NCBI GenBank assembly: GCA_937880125.1
Contig: CALFLU010000117.1
Coordinates: forward strand, 1 to 17,996
Direction: 5' to 3'
Source: an uncultured Eubacteriaceae bacterium
Lineage (GTDB): Bacteria > Bacillota > Clostridia > Eubacteriales > UBA1433
DNA: 17,996 nt
The position numbers were made by a program, and so were the translations under genes. Shown here in pieces: positions 7,822-14,028 of the stretch. The notes beneath the pieces were generated by a model, which did no database searches, was not told the origin of the DNA, and saw nothing but the letters and a program-made list of their open reading frames with translations. Each line of letters starts with the position of its first letter. Position 1 is the first letter of the stretch.

Positions 7822-8596
7822 ATGAATTTGGGTTTGGATGCTTCCTTGGCACAAAAATACAAAAGCGTCTCCCAGGGCATAAGAGTGATGACGGAAAACT
7901 GGGCAGCAAAGAATATGTATTGCCCTCGCTGCGGAGCGATGCCCTTACAGCGCTTTACGAATAACAAGCCAGTTGCGGATTTGTATTGTTCAAACTGTCA
8001 AAGTGAATATGAATTAAAAAGTAAAAGCGGCAGAATGGGCGACAAAATCGTGGACGGATCCTATAATGCCATGATTGGGCGAATAACAAGTGATGCCAAC
8101 CCGGATTTTATGTTCCTAACCTATGAACAAGAAAGGCTGGAAATCACAAATTTTGTCGTTGTCCCCAAACATTTTTTTGTTCCGCAGATTATTGAGAAAC
8201 GAAAACCACTGAGCGAAACTGCCAAGCGAGCGGGATGGGTGGGATGCAACATATTATTAAACAGCATTCCGCGACAAGGCAGAATTTATATCGTGAAAAA
8301 TAAAGAAATATCAGCAAAAAAAGAAGTTATTTCAAAGCTCAACCTATCGAGGCAGTTGGAGGTGAGCAACTTGTCTGCCAGGGGGTGGTTGTTGGATATA
8401 TTGCATTGCGTAAACAGCTTGCCCGGTTTGGAATTTACGATTCAGGAAATGTATGAATTTGAAGATGTATTAAGTCAAAAACATCCGGATAATAATAATG
8501 TCCGTGCAAAAATCAGACAGCAGCTCCAAATTTTAAGAGATAGAGGATTTATTTCATTTTTTAGGGAGAGGCTTGTACAAAAAAATAATAGAGTAA
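7822..8596 (+). CDS. dpnC: DpnI-family methyl-directed restriction endonuclease, frameshifted near the 3' end
   Basis: Closely related along its length to DpnI, which cuts GATC only when the adenine is N6-methylated. Residue numbering matches DpnI: zinc-site Cys34, Cys37, Cys56 and Cys59; PD-(D/E)xK residues Asp53 (PVADLYC), Glu64 and Lys66 (YELKSKSG). The KRAGWVGCNI segment and the C-terminal winged-helix stretch KIRQQLQILRD are also conserved. The frame as sequenced runs on to 8835 (337 aa), with a nonsense tail that lies antisense over the next gene. Removing one T from the T6 run at 8557-8562 gives FLGRGLYKKIIE and stop TAA at 8594-8596: 257 aa, against 254 for DpnI, ending like DpnI's GRGKYRKL. 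So a 1-nt insertion, sequencing error or slippage lies at this run. Ribosome site GGAG is 8 nt before the ATG. There is no companion methyltransferase. Confidence 0.92.
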
Positions 8597-8649
8597 GGTC
8601 AAAGTTTCTGCCCAGGGTAGGTTCTATTTATTTGCACAGAATGGGATTA

Positions 8650-9123
8650 TCATGGCTGTGTTTTACGGGCAGGATTTTGCGAAGCTCTTTTCGCCATGAT
8701 TTTGTTGTATTGCTTGAGGCAGACAGAAGAGATGATGTAGCTGACGAGAAACATGGGCAAAAAAGTTTTGAGCATGCCCATAAAAACAGTGTGCATGCTT
8801 TGTTTTGCCAAGATAAAAACATTGAGAAACGTTGAACCAAAGCCTACGATAAAAGCAAAGGCGATGTTGATGGAAGCATTCATCCAAATGGTGAAAGGCA
8901 GTTTTGTCGGATCCAATTTGAAACGTGTGATGAAAAAATTTGCGATTTTATCGGTGGGCAAAACAAGCAAAACCAACATTGCCAAGGCAAAGCCAAGGAT
9001 ATAATTTAAGATAAACGCCTTGAGCGTAATGGTGCCTGAACCTAACCACAGGCCAAAGAGAACCATTCCCAATACGGTGGGGACAACGACGATTGCTGCC
9101 ATCAGCGGAATGTTTTTTTGCAT
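8650..9123 (-). CDS. Four-helix integral membrane protein, possibly DUF2798-like
   Basis: A 157-residue hydrophobic protein with four predicted membrane helices (residues ~7-30, 34-55, 75-100, 112-135) arranged as two similar two-helix halves, separated by the short polar segment TRFKLDPTKLPF. The two-times-two-helix layout recalls DUF2798 small membrane proteins, but I cannot confirm it. The ATG at 9123 is preferred over one at 9165 because AAAGGAAAT lies just before it and the upstream promoter's -10 falls inside the longer version. The C-terminus is basic (KQYNKIMAKRA), consistent with a cytoplasmic end. It converges on the restriction gene with a 53-nt gap once that gene's frameshift is corrected. 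Function is unknown. Confidence 0.75.
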   Translation of the reverse strand: MQKNIPLMAAIVVVPTVLGMVLFGLWLGSGTITLKAFILNYILGFALAMLVLLVLPTDKIANFFITRFKLDPTKLPFTIWMNASINIAFAFIVGFGSTFLNVFILAKQSMHTVFMGMLKTFLPMFLVSYIISSVCLKQYNKIMAKRASQNPARKTQP

Positions 9124-9155
9124 ATCGATTTCCTTTACGATAGATGATATGTTGT

Positions 9156-9184
9156 ATGATATCATTTTATCTGTCTGTGGGCAA
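9156..9184 (-). promoter_or_regulatory. Promoter for the membrane protein gene
   Basis: On the minus strand TTGCCC (9179-9184) and TATCAT (9156-9161) are separated by exactly 17 nt. The start of transcription would fall near 9149, about 25 nt before the 9123 start codon. Confidence 0.6.
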
Positions 9185-9299
9185 GGGTCGCGGCAAATCT
9201 ATCGGTGATTGGATAGAGATTGCAAAGAACGCGCAGGATTGGGGGGCATACTACAAATGCGGCAAAGCGCTGTCTATGTCTGAGCAGCTTGATAAATGA
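9156..9299 (+). pseudogene. Possible protein remnant or micro-ORF
   Basis: A 47-codon plus-strand frame reads like real protein (GKGRGKSIGDWIEIAKNAQD, then WGAYYKCGKALSMSEQLDK) rather than random translation, and is GC-richer than the flanks. It has no ribosome site, and its 5' end coincides with a promoter for the opposite strand. It could be the tail of a lost gene or a small protein; I recognise no family. Confidence 0.25.
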
Positions 9300-9366
9300 T
9301 GAGATCGGCGATAAGGGCGTTGCAGAAAAGAACACGGATGACAAAACAATATTAAGGCAAAGGCAA

Positions 9367-9394
9367 TTGTGGTAAACGTATTTTTAGATAAAAT
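9367..9394 (+). promoter_or_regulatory. Candidate promoter for the UDG-family gene
   Basis: TTGTGG (9367-9372) and TAAAAT (9389-9394) with 16-nt spacing lie just ahead of the gene. The predicted start at about 9401 leaves a 20-nt leader containing the GGAG ribosome site. Confidence 0.4.
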
Positions 9395-9420
9395 TTATGA
9401 GAAAGGCACAGGAGCAGCAA

Positions 9421-10005
9421 ATGGATGAGCGCATTGAACAGATTCGCCATGAAATTATTAATCATGCAGATAACGGCATTTTTTTAGAGCGCGGCTATAG
9501 CCCTTTGTTTTCGGCAGACGAGAGAGCAAAGATTGTGATTGTGGGTCATGCGCCGGGCAGCAAAGCGCAAGAGGAGAAAAAAGCCTGGGCAGATGCCAGC
9601 GGCGAAAGACTGATGAAGTGGATGGGCATCAGCGAAGCTGTTTTTCGCGATGAATCCAAGATTGCAATTTTGCCGATGGATTTTTATTATCAAGGCAAAG
9701 GAAAAACGGGTGACTTGCCGCCGCGCAAAGACTTTGCGCCTTTGTGGCATCCAAAAATTCTTAAGTGCATGCCGCATGCGCAACTGTTTGTATTGGCGGG
9801 TCAATATGCACAAAAATTTTATCTTGCCGACAGGTGCAAAAAAAACCTTACAGAAACTGTGAGAGCATATAGAGAATATTTGCCCGGGTATTTTCCGATT
9901 GTGCATCCGTCACCGCTCAATTTTCGCTGGTTTGCAAAGAACCCATGGTTTGAAGCAGAGGCGGTTTTTTGTTTGAAAGACTGTATTGCTGCTTTGATTT
10001 CATAG
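9421..10005 (+). CDS. Uracil-DNA glycosylase superfamily protein
   Basis: A 194-residue soluble protein of the UDG superfamily, probably acting in base-excision repair. The first family motif is IVIVGHAPGSKAQE near residue 40, and the C-terminal motif is IVHPSPLNFRWFAKNPWF, whose HPSPL is the classic UDG DNA-binding loop. Between them, ILPMDFYYQGKG and GDLPPRKDFAPLWHPKI mark the bacterial subfamily of small UDG-like proteins. The motif-1 loop lacks the Asp of family 1 (GQDPYH), so the exact substrate is uncertain. The ATG at 9421 is chosen because GGAG lies at 9411-9414; an in-frame ATG at 9397 has no such site. It stands alone, between a membrane protein gene transcribed the other way and the sigI locus. 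Confidence 0.82.
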   Translation: MDERIEQIRHEIINHADNGIFLERGYSPLFSADERAKIVIVGHAPGSKAQEEKKAWADASGERLMKWMGISEAVFRDESKIAILPMDFYYQGKGKTGDLPPRKDFAPLWHPKILKCMPHAQLFVLAGQYAQKFYLADRCKKNLTETVRAYREYLPGYFPIVHPSPLNFRWFAKNPWFEAEAVFCLKDCIAALIS

Positions 10006-10064
10006 CATAAAAAAATATTTTGCTGGTGACAAAGGATTGATTTGCAAAAAAAACCGAGGAAATT

Positions 10065-10094
10065 TTGGAGTTTTTTTTGGAAGTAAGATATAAT
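10065..10094 (+). promoter_or_regulatory. Sigma-A promoter P1 of the sigI operon
   Basis: TTGGAG (10065-10070) and a perfect TATAAT (10089-10094) are 18 nt apart. This would give basal housekeeping transcription of sigI, upstream of the SigI-dependent site. Confidence 0.55.
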
Positions 10095-10173
10095 ATAGTG
10101 CAAGAAGAAACATCTATAGCGCAAATTTTTTGCAAAAAAGACGGGTTGTGCGTTTGAGTATATCAAACAGGTA

Positions 10174-10207
10174 TCGACCCCGATTTTTTTAACATAGATA
10201 CGTATAC
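10174..10207 (+). promoter_or_regulatory. SigI-type promoter P2 of sigI (autoregulation)
   Basis: TCGACCCCG (10174-10182), 18 nt, then CGTATAC (10201-10207). The same two blocks at the same spacing precede the lipoprotein gene at 11776. They fit what is known of SigI promoters, which have a CCCC-containing -35 and a CGWA -10. Transcription should start near 10213, about 30 nt before the sigI ATG. Confidence 0.8.
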
Positions 10208-10245
10208 TAATTAGGAAGAGAATGCTTGACAAGCGGGAGGCCAAT

Positions 10246-10974
10246 ATGCAGCAAGAGCATTTGATCATCAAGCAAGTAACTGCAGCAAAAGCCAGCATGA
10301 AAGATGCTGATGATTTGATACGCCAATATTTGCCTTTCATTAAGTCGGAAGCTACGAAGTTTCTTCAACGTCCTTGCACGGACCAAGATGACGAGTTAAG
10401 CGTTGCCATGATTGCCTTTCATGAAGCAATCGGCGGATATTCCAAGGAAAGAGGAGCGTTTATGAAATATGCGGCTTTATTGATTCGCAGTCGACTAATC
10501 GATTTTCAGCGCAAAGAAAAGCGCCATTTTGGGCATGTTTCATTGGATGCGGCACAAAACGAAGACGACAAAACGCTGGAAGAGAAAATGGCAGATGATG
10601 TCAATGATTATGAGCGCAGGGAAGGGTTGTTTGCCACGAAGAGGGAAATTGAAGAACTGAGTAAAATAATGGCTGAGTACAAAATAAGTCTTACAGATGT
10701 GGCGGAAAATTCGCCGAAACAAGCATCGACCCGCGAGGCTTGCGGGCGCGCTGTGCGCTATGCCATAGAAAACCCGGAAATTTTGGAAGAATTGCTGAAA
10801 ACAAAAAAATTGCCCTTGGCGAGCCTGGCAGACGGATCAGGCGCTGTGCGAAAAACACTGGAACGCCATCGTAAATATATTATAGCATTGCTGCTGATTC
10901 AAACCAACGGATACGAAATCATTCGCGGGCATTTGAAACATGCGCTAAGTAAAAGAGGGGGTAGAACGATATGA
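10246..10974 (+). CDS. sigI: RNA polymerase sigma-I factor
   Basis: An alternative sigma factor of the SigI group, 242 residues. Region 2 is clear: LIRQYLPFIKSEATKFL, then DQDDELSVAMIAFHEAIGGY and AALLIRSRLIDFQRKEKR, which matches the Bacillus subtilis SigI layout of QQYKPFI...DDEFSIGLIAFNEAI. The C-terminal half, with helices ending LASLADGSGAVRKTLERHRK and IIALLLIQTNGYEIIRGHL, is the SigI-specific promoter-binding domain. The ATG at 10246 is chosen because GGGAGG lies 5 nt upstream; an in-frame ATG at 10222 adds eight residues and has a weaker site. The stop overlaps the rsgI start (ATGA). SigI factors respond to heat or envelope and polysaccharide signals in other Bacillota. Confidence 0.93.
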   Translation: MQQEHLIIKQVTAAKASMKDADDLIRQYLPFIKSEATKFLQRPCTDQDDELSVAMIAFHEAIGGYSKERGAFMKYAALLIRSRLIDFQRKEKRHFGHVSLDAAQNEDDKTLEEKMADDVNDYERREGLFATKREIEELSKIMAEYKISLTDVAENSPKQASTREACGRAVRYAIENPEILEELLKTKKLPLASLADGSGAVRKTLERHRKYIIALLLIQTNGYEIIRGHLKHALSKRGGRTI

Positions 10975-11741
10975 CATATTTGGTTATGGAATGTCATCTC
11001 AGTTATGCCATTGTGTTAGATGAAGAATGCAATTTTCGCAAAGTTGCCAACTTTCATTATGAAGTGGGGCAGACGGTGACGGATATTGTGGAGATGAATG
11101 AGACCTCGACGCCATTGAAAATGAAATCTCGCTCCTGGGTATACAAAATAACAGCGGCGGCAGCGTGCTTTGTGCTGTTGGTGGCGGGGCTTGCGAATAT
11201 GATGATGACGCCTTTTGCCTCGGTGTATGTAAGCATCAATCCGGAGTTGCGCGTCGATGTGACTCGAAACAATGCGGTTGTGGATATTGACGGGTTAAAT
11301 GATGACGGAAAACGATTGATAGAAGGATATGTTTATAAAAATAAAGAACTTGACCCCGTGATGGACGAATTGATGGACAGAGCCATCGCTATGGGATATT
11401 TGTCAGAGGGCGGCACGATTCATTTGACCTTAGATGCCAAAGACGACAATTGGGTATTGACCACCAGTGAAGGGTTGAGCGAACACTTAAACGGATATTT
11501 AAAAGACAAGACCTCAGTGACCATTGAGGTGGAACAAAGAAATCAAGACGGCTACAAGATCATTATACCCATTGAATCCACCGACTATGACGAACAAAGC
11601 CCCTATGGTGACAATGAATACGGCGATGACGATGATGGCGGCTCAGACAGCCCTTATGATGATAGAGATGAATACGATGACGATGCAGACAGCGGCTATG
11701 ATGAAATTGACGATGACGGGGATTCGGACTATGACGATTAA
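10971..11741 (+). CDS. rsgI: Anti-sigma-I factor RsgI, transmembrane, with an acidic tail
   Basis: A 256-residue single-pass membrane protein. Residues 1-45 are the cytosolic RsgI N-terminal domain that binds SigI (YAIVLDEECNFRKVANFHYEVGQTV). Residues ~57-79 form one membrane helix. Residues ~84-190 are the extracellular RsgI domain, starting VYVSINPELRVDV. Its Asn90-Pro91 is the position where clostridial RsgI proteins are reported to undergo autoproteolysis; LNDDGKRLIEGY follows. Residues ~203-256 are a low-complexity tail of Asp, Tyr, Gly and Ser ending DSDYDD. Many clostridial RsgI proteins carry carbohydrate-binding modules here; this one has only the acidic tail, which suggests cation or surface-polymer contact (inference). 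The start overlaps the sigI stop and has GAGGGGG before it. Confidence 0.9.
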   Translation: MTYLVMECHLSYAIVLDEECNFRKVANFHYEVGQTVTDIVEMNETSTPLKMKSRSWVYKITAAAACFVLLVAGLANMMMTPFASVYVSINPELRVDVTRNNAVVDIDGLNDDGKRLIEGYVYKNKELDPVMDELMDRAIAMGYLSEGGTIHLTLDAKDDNWVLTTSEGLSEHLNGYLKDKTSVTIEVEQRNQDGYKIIIPIESTDYDEQSPYGDNEYGDDDDGGSDSPYDDRDEYDDDADSGYDEIDDDGDSDYDD

Positions 11742-11775
11742 ATAAAACGAATGTGATTGTTTAAAAAATTTCCCC

Positions 11776-11809
11776 TCGACCCCGTTTTGGGAAAATACCT
11801 TTCGTATTC
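11776..11809 (+). promoter_or_regulatory. SigI-type promoter of the lipoprotein-VTC-DUF4956-CotH operon
   Basis: TCGACCCCG (11776-11784), 18 nt, CGTATTC (11803-11809). The -35 block is identical over 9 nt to that of sigI and the spacing is identical. The -10 lies in a small inverted repeat, TTCGTA-TTC-TACGAA (11801-11815). It should start transcripts of the four downstream genes. Confidence 0.82.
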
Positions 11810-11854
11810 TACGAACATAAGGAACAAAATTGAATGGAGAAAAGGAGAGTTGTT

Positions 11855-12634
11855 ATGAAGAAACAAAAACGTATTTTTACACTGGTGCTTGCGGTGATGT
11901 TTATACTCAGCATCGTAGGATTGGCCGGCTGCTCGCAAGGAGCGGCAATGAAAACCGGAGGAATGCTGTATTTGAAAGTGAATCCCGAAATTTCAATCGC
12001 CTATGATGATGCGGGAATGGTAACTGAGGTTAAAGGACGCAACAACGACGGAAAAAAAATCCTCGAAGCCTATACGGCATATGAAGGTAAGCAGTGCCGC
12101 CAGGTAGTCAGCGAATTGGTTGCGGCCATTGGTGAGGCAGGTTATTTTGTTGAAGAAGTGGAAGGCGAAAAACGCCAAATTACCATTGAAGTTGAAAAAG
12201 GATCCAAACTGCCCAGCGAAGCCTTTTTAAGTGAAATCATCAATGATGTGCGCGGCTATGTAGGCAGCCAAAACTGGCAAAGTCCTGTGATGGTGCAAGG
12301 TGCCAGCAACTATGGTATGAGCAATTATAACGACACGGATTACGGCCCCGACAACGACGGTGTAACCGACTATGACGATACGGATTACGGTCCCAATAAT
12401 GATGGCGTAACCGATTATGACGACAGTGATTATGGTCCCAACAATGATGGTGTAACTGATTATGACGACAGTGACTACGGTCCCAACAGTGACGGTGTAA
12501 CCGACTATAGTGACAGCCCTTATGAAGCGCCCGCGCCCGCCCCTGCGCCTGCTCCGGCTCCGCCTGCCAATAATGACAGCGGATACAGCGATTACGACAA
12601 CAGCGATTATGGTGATTCGGGTTATGACGATTAA
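11855..12634 (+). CDS. Lipoprotein with RsgI-like extracellular domain and Asp/Asn/Tyr repeats
   Basis: A 259-residue predicted lipoprotein. The ATG at 11855 has AAAGGAG 8 nt before it; an in-frame ATG at 11834 is less likely. The signal peptide ends in the lipobox GLAGC, with Cys26 the lipidated residue. Residues ~38-145 duplicate the RsgI extracellular domain: LYLKVNPEISIAY (compare VYVSINPELRVDV in RsgI) and RNNDGKKILEAY (compare LNDDGKRLIEGY). Asn43-Pro44 is kept, so self-cleavage is possible here too. Four 15-residue repeats (consensus DSDYGPNNDGVTDYD) follow, then an Ala-Pro linker (APAPAPAPAPAPP) and a tail ending DSGYDD, much like RsgI. It lacks the cytosolic SigI-binding domain, so it cannot inhibit SigI itself; a sensory partner, decoy or surface scaffold is possible. 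It has its own SigI promoter. Confidence 0.85.
   Translation: MKKQKRIFTLVLAVMFILSIVGLAGCSQGAAMKTGGMLYLKVNPEISIAYDDAGMVTEVKGRNNDGKKILEAYTAYEGKQCRQVVSELVAAIGEAGYFVEEVEGEKRQITIEVEKGSKLPSEAFLSEIINDVRGYVGSQNWQSPVMVQGASNYGMSNYNDTDYGPDNDGVTDYDDTDYGPNNDGVTDYDDSDYGPNNDGVTDYDDSDYGPNSDGVTDYSDSPYEAPAPAPAPAPAPPANNDSGYSDYDNSDYGDSGYDD
12332..12511 (+). repeat. Four tandem 45-bp coding repeats
   Basis: Units begin at 12332, 12377, 12422 and 12467 and encode D(T/S)DYGP(D/N)(N/S)DGVTDY(D/S) with few changes. Most differences between units are at third codon positions, so the peptide is conserved more than the DNA. The NDGV.D..D pattern resembles calcium-binding thrombospondin type-3 repeats but lacks their Cys and the first Asp of a canonical loop. 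Confidence 0.92.
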
Positions 12635-13322
12635 TGAAAAACAACCGCCAAAGATGCGTCATGAATACAAACATTTGATCAATAAAGCAGATGACATGGT
12701 GCTGTCGGCGCGATTGCAAAAATTGTTCCCTTATGATAAGCATGCTGACTCACACGGTAGATACCGTGTGAGCAGCATGTATTTTGATACACCGGACGAC
12801 AAAGCACTGCGCCAAAAACTGGATGGCGTAAATCAGCGAGAAAAATTTCGTTTGCGCTATTATAATGACGATACATCTTTTATCCGATTGGAGAAAAAAA
12901 TAAAAATCGGAGGTCTGTGTGCAAAATACACAGCGCCTCTTTCAAGACAACAGGCAGAACAATTAATGAACGGAGAATATTCTTTTTTATTGCAAAGCGA
13001 TAATGCTTTATTTATAGAGCTGTACAGCAAAATAAAAGGACAATTGCTTCGCCCTACCGTGGCGGTGCGCTATGAGAGAGAAGCGTTTCTTTATGAAGCG
13101 GGCAACGTGCGCGTAACACTGGATCGAAAACTGCAAACAGGGTTGCGCCACATGGATTTCTTTGACCCGGTTTTCCCGCACGTGGACATCTTTGATATTA
13201 TGACGGTTTTGGAAGTAAAATATGATGCTTATTTGCCCGACGTCGTGCGTCTGGCAGTGCAAACACCCAATCGCCGCGCCGCAGCTTATTCCAAATACGC
13301 GGCGGCTCGTCGATACGATTAA
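12624..13322 (+). CDS. VTC-domain polyphosphate polymerase
   Basis: A 232-residue soluble protein of the VTC family, whose members polymerise polyphosphate from ATP inside a basic tunnel. The family start MRHEYKHLINKADD, the substrate-lining strands KFRLRYYNDD and FIRLEKKIKIGG, RPTVAVRYEREAF, VTLDRKLQTGL and the metal-site strand VLEVKY are all present. The frame is open upstream to 12510 through the lipoprotein repeats, but that is a shadow. ATG 12624 overlaps the lipoprotein stop by 11 nt; ATG 12654 (MRHEY) is an alternative start. The neighbouring DUF4956 and CotH genes form a recurring bacterial partnership with VTC proteins. Unusually, an 18-bp stem-loop lies in the coding sequence at 12741-12779. 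Confidence 0.88.
   Translation: MTINEKQPPKMRHEYKHLINKADDMVLSARLQKLFPYDKHADSHGRYRVSSMYFDTPDDKALRQKLDGVNQREKFRLRYYNDDTSFIRLEKKIKIGGLCAKYTAPLSRQQAEQLMNGEYSFLLQSDNALFIELYSKIKGQLLRPTVAVRYEREAFLYEAGNVRVTLDRKLQTGLRHMDFFDPVFPHVDIFDIMTVLEVKYDAYLPDVVRLAVQTPNRRAAAYSKYAAARRYD
12741..12779 (+). repeat. Long inverted repeat within the polyphosphate polymerase coding sequence
   Basis: CATGCTG-A-CTCACACGGTA (12741-12759) pairs with TACCGTGTGAG-CAGCATG (12762-12779), giving 18 base pairs interrupted by one bulged A, around a GA tip. The RNA hairpin would be very stable. It covers codons for residues 40-52, where the right arm encodes the conserved YRVSS of VTC proteins. Confidence 0.88.
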
Positions 13323-13340
13323 ACAACAGGAGGTGGCGTA

Positions 13341-14024
13341 ATGATTTTGACCACGACTTTTCAGGATATTTTTAAATCGAGTTTTTTGGAAAACATCGGC
13401 AATGTTTCTTTGATGGATATGGTCCTTGCTCTGTTGCTTGCCTTTGCCTTAGGGCTATTTATTTTCTTTGTCTATAAAAAAAGCTATGCAGGGGTGATGT
13501 ATTCTGCTGCTTTCGGCGTGACACTGATTGTGCTGGCGATGATTTCGACACTGATTATCTTAGCGGTTTCCAGCAACATCGTGCTGTCTTTGGGCATGGT
13601 GGGTGCGCTTTCTATCGTGCGTTTTCGTACAGCCATCAAAGAGCCGTCGGATATTGCCTTTTTGTTTTGGAGCATTGCCGTTGGCATTGTGTTGGCAGCG
13701 GGACTCATTGTTTTGGCGGTATTTGGCAGTATATTTATCGGCGGGGGGCTGTTATTGTTTTCTCAGCATAAAGATTATGACCAGCCATATATTCTCGTAT
13801 TGCATTGCGATTCGACGAGTTGTGAACAGGATGCATATACCTTTATTGAAGCACATGTAAAAAGGATTGCATTAAAAAGCAAAAGTGTTGCACCGGGGTG
13901 CATTGAGCTCAATTATGAAGTTCGGTTAAAGGAATCGAGCAGCGAATTTTTTAACATGTTGGTGGGCAGACCCGGAATCAGCCATGCCGTGATGGTTTCT
14001 TACAACGGCGATTATATGAGTTGA
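13341..14024 (+). CDS. DUF4956 integral membrane protein
   Basis: A 227-residue membrane protein. About four hydrophobic segments span residues ~27-140, including the family signature LGMVGALSIVRFRTAIKEP followed by DIAFLFWSIAVGI, which identifies DUF4956. The C-terminal ~85 residues are soluble (YILVLHCDSTSCEQDAYTF...) and probably cytosolic. A very strong ribosome site, AGGAGGT, lies 7 nt before the ATG. DUF4956 proteins commonly sit between VTC and CotH genes; their role is not established, but a membrane partner that exports or anchors the polymer made by the VTC protein is a reasonable inference. It lies 18 nt after the polymerase gene and 4 nt before the kinase gene, so all three are one operon. 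Confidence 0.88.
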   Translation: MILTTTFQDIFKSSFLENIGNVSLMDMVLALLLAFALGLFIFFVYKKSYAGVMYSAAFGVTLIVLAMISTLIILAVSSNIVLSLGMVGALSIVRFRTAIKEPSDIAFLFWSIAVGIVLAAGLIVLAVFGSIFIGGGLLLFSQHKDYDQPYILVLHCDSTSCEQDAYTFIEAHVKRIALKSKSVAPGCIELNYEVRLKESSSEFFNMLVGRPGISHAVMVSYNGDYMS

Positions 14025-14028
14025 AAAT

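Noticed and set aside
8597..8835. C-terminal extension of the DpnI-like frame (about 80 extra codons)
   Set aside because: It has no DpnI homology, lies antisense over a real membrane protein gene, and is explained by one extra T at 8557-8562.
9162..9344. Minus-strand 60-codon frame
   Set aside because: No ribosome site or promoter; it overlaps the promoter of the membrane protein gene and its composition is not protein-like.
12332..12511. Repeat array considered as CRISPR
   Set aside because: The 45-bp units abut with no spacers and are in-frame coding sequence.
12510..12623. N-terminal extension of the polyphosphate polymerase frame
   Set aside because: It reads the lipoprotein repeats and Ala-Pro codons out of frame (RLLRLRLP...) and precedes the conserved family start.
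12240..12743. Minus-strand frame rich in His, Cys and Arg repeats
   Set aside because: It is the complement of the Asp/Asn/Tyr repeat array; there is no ribosome site or promoter.
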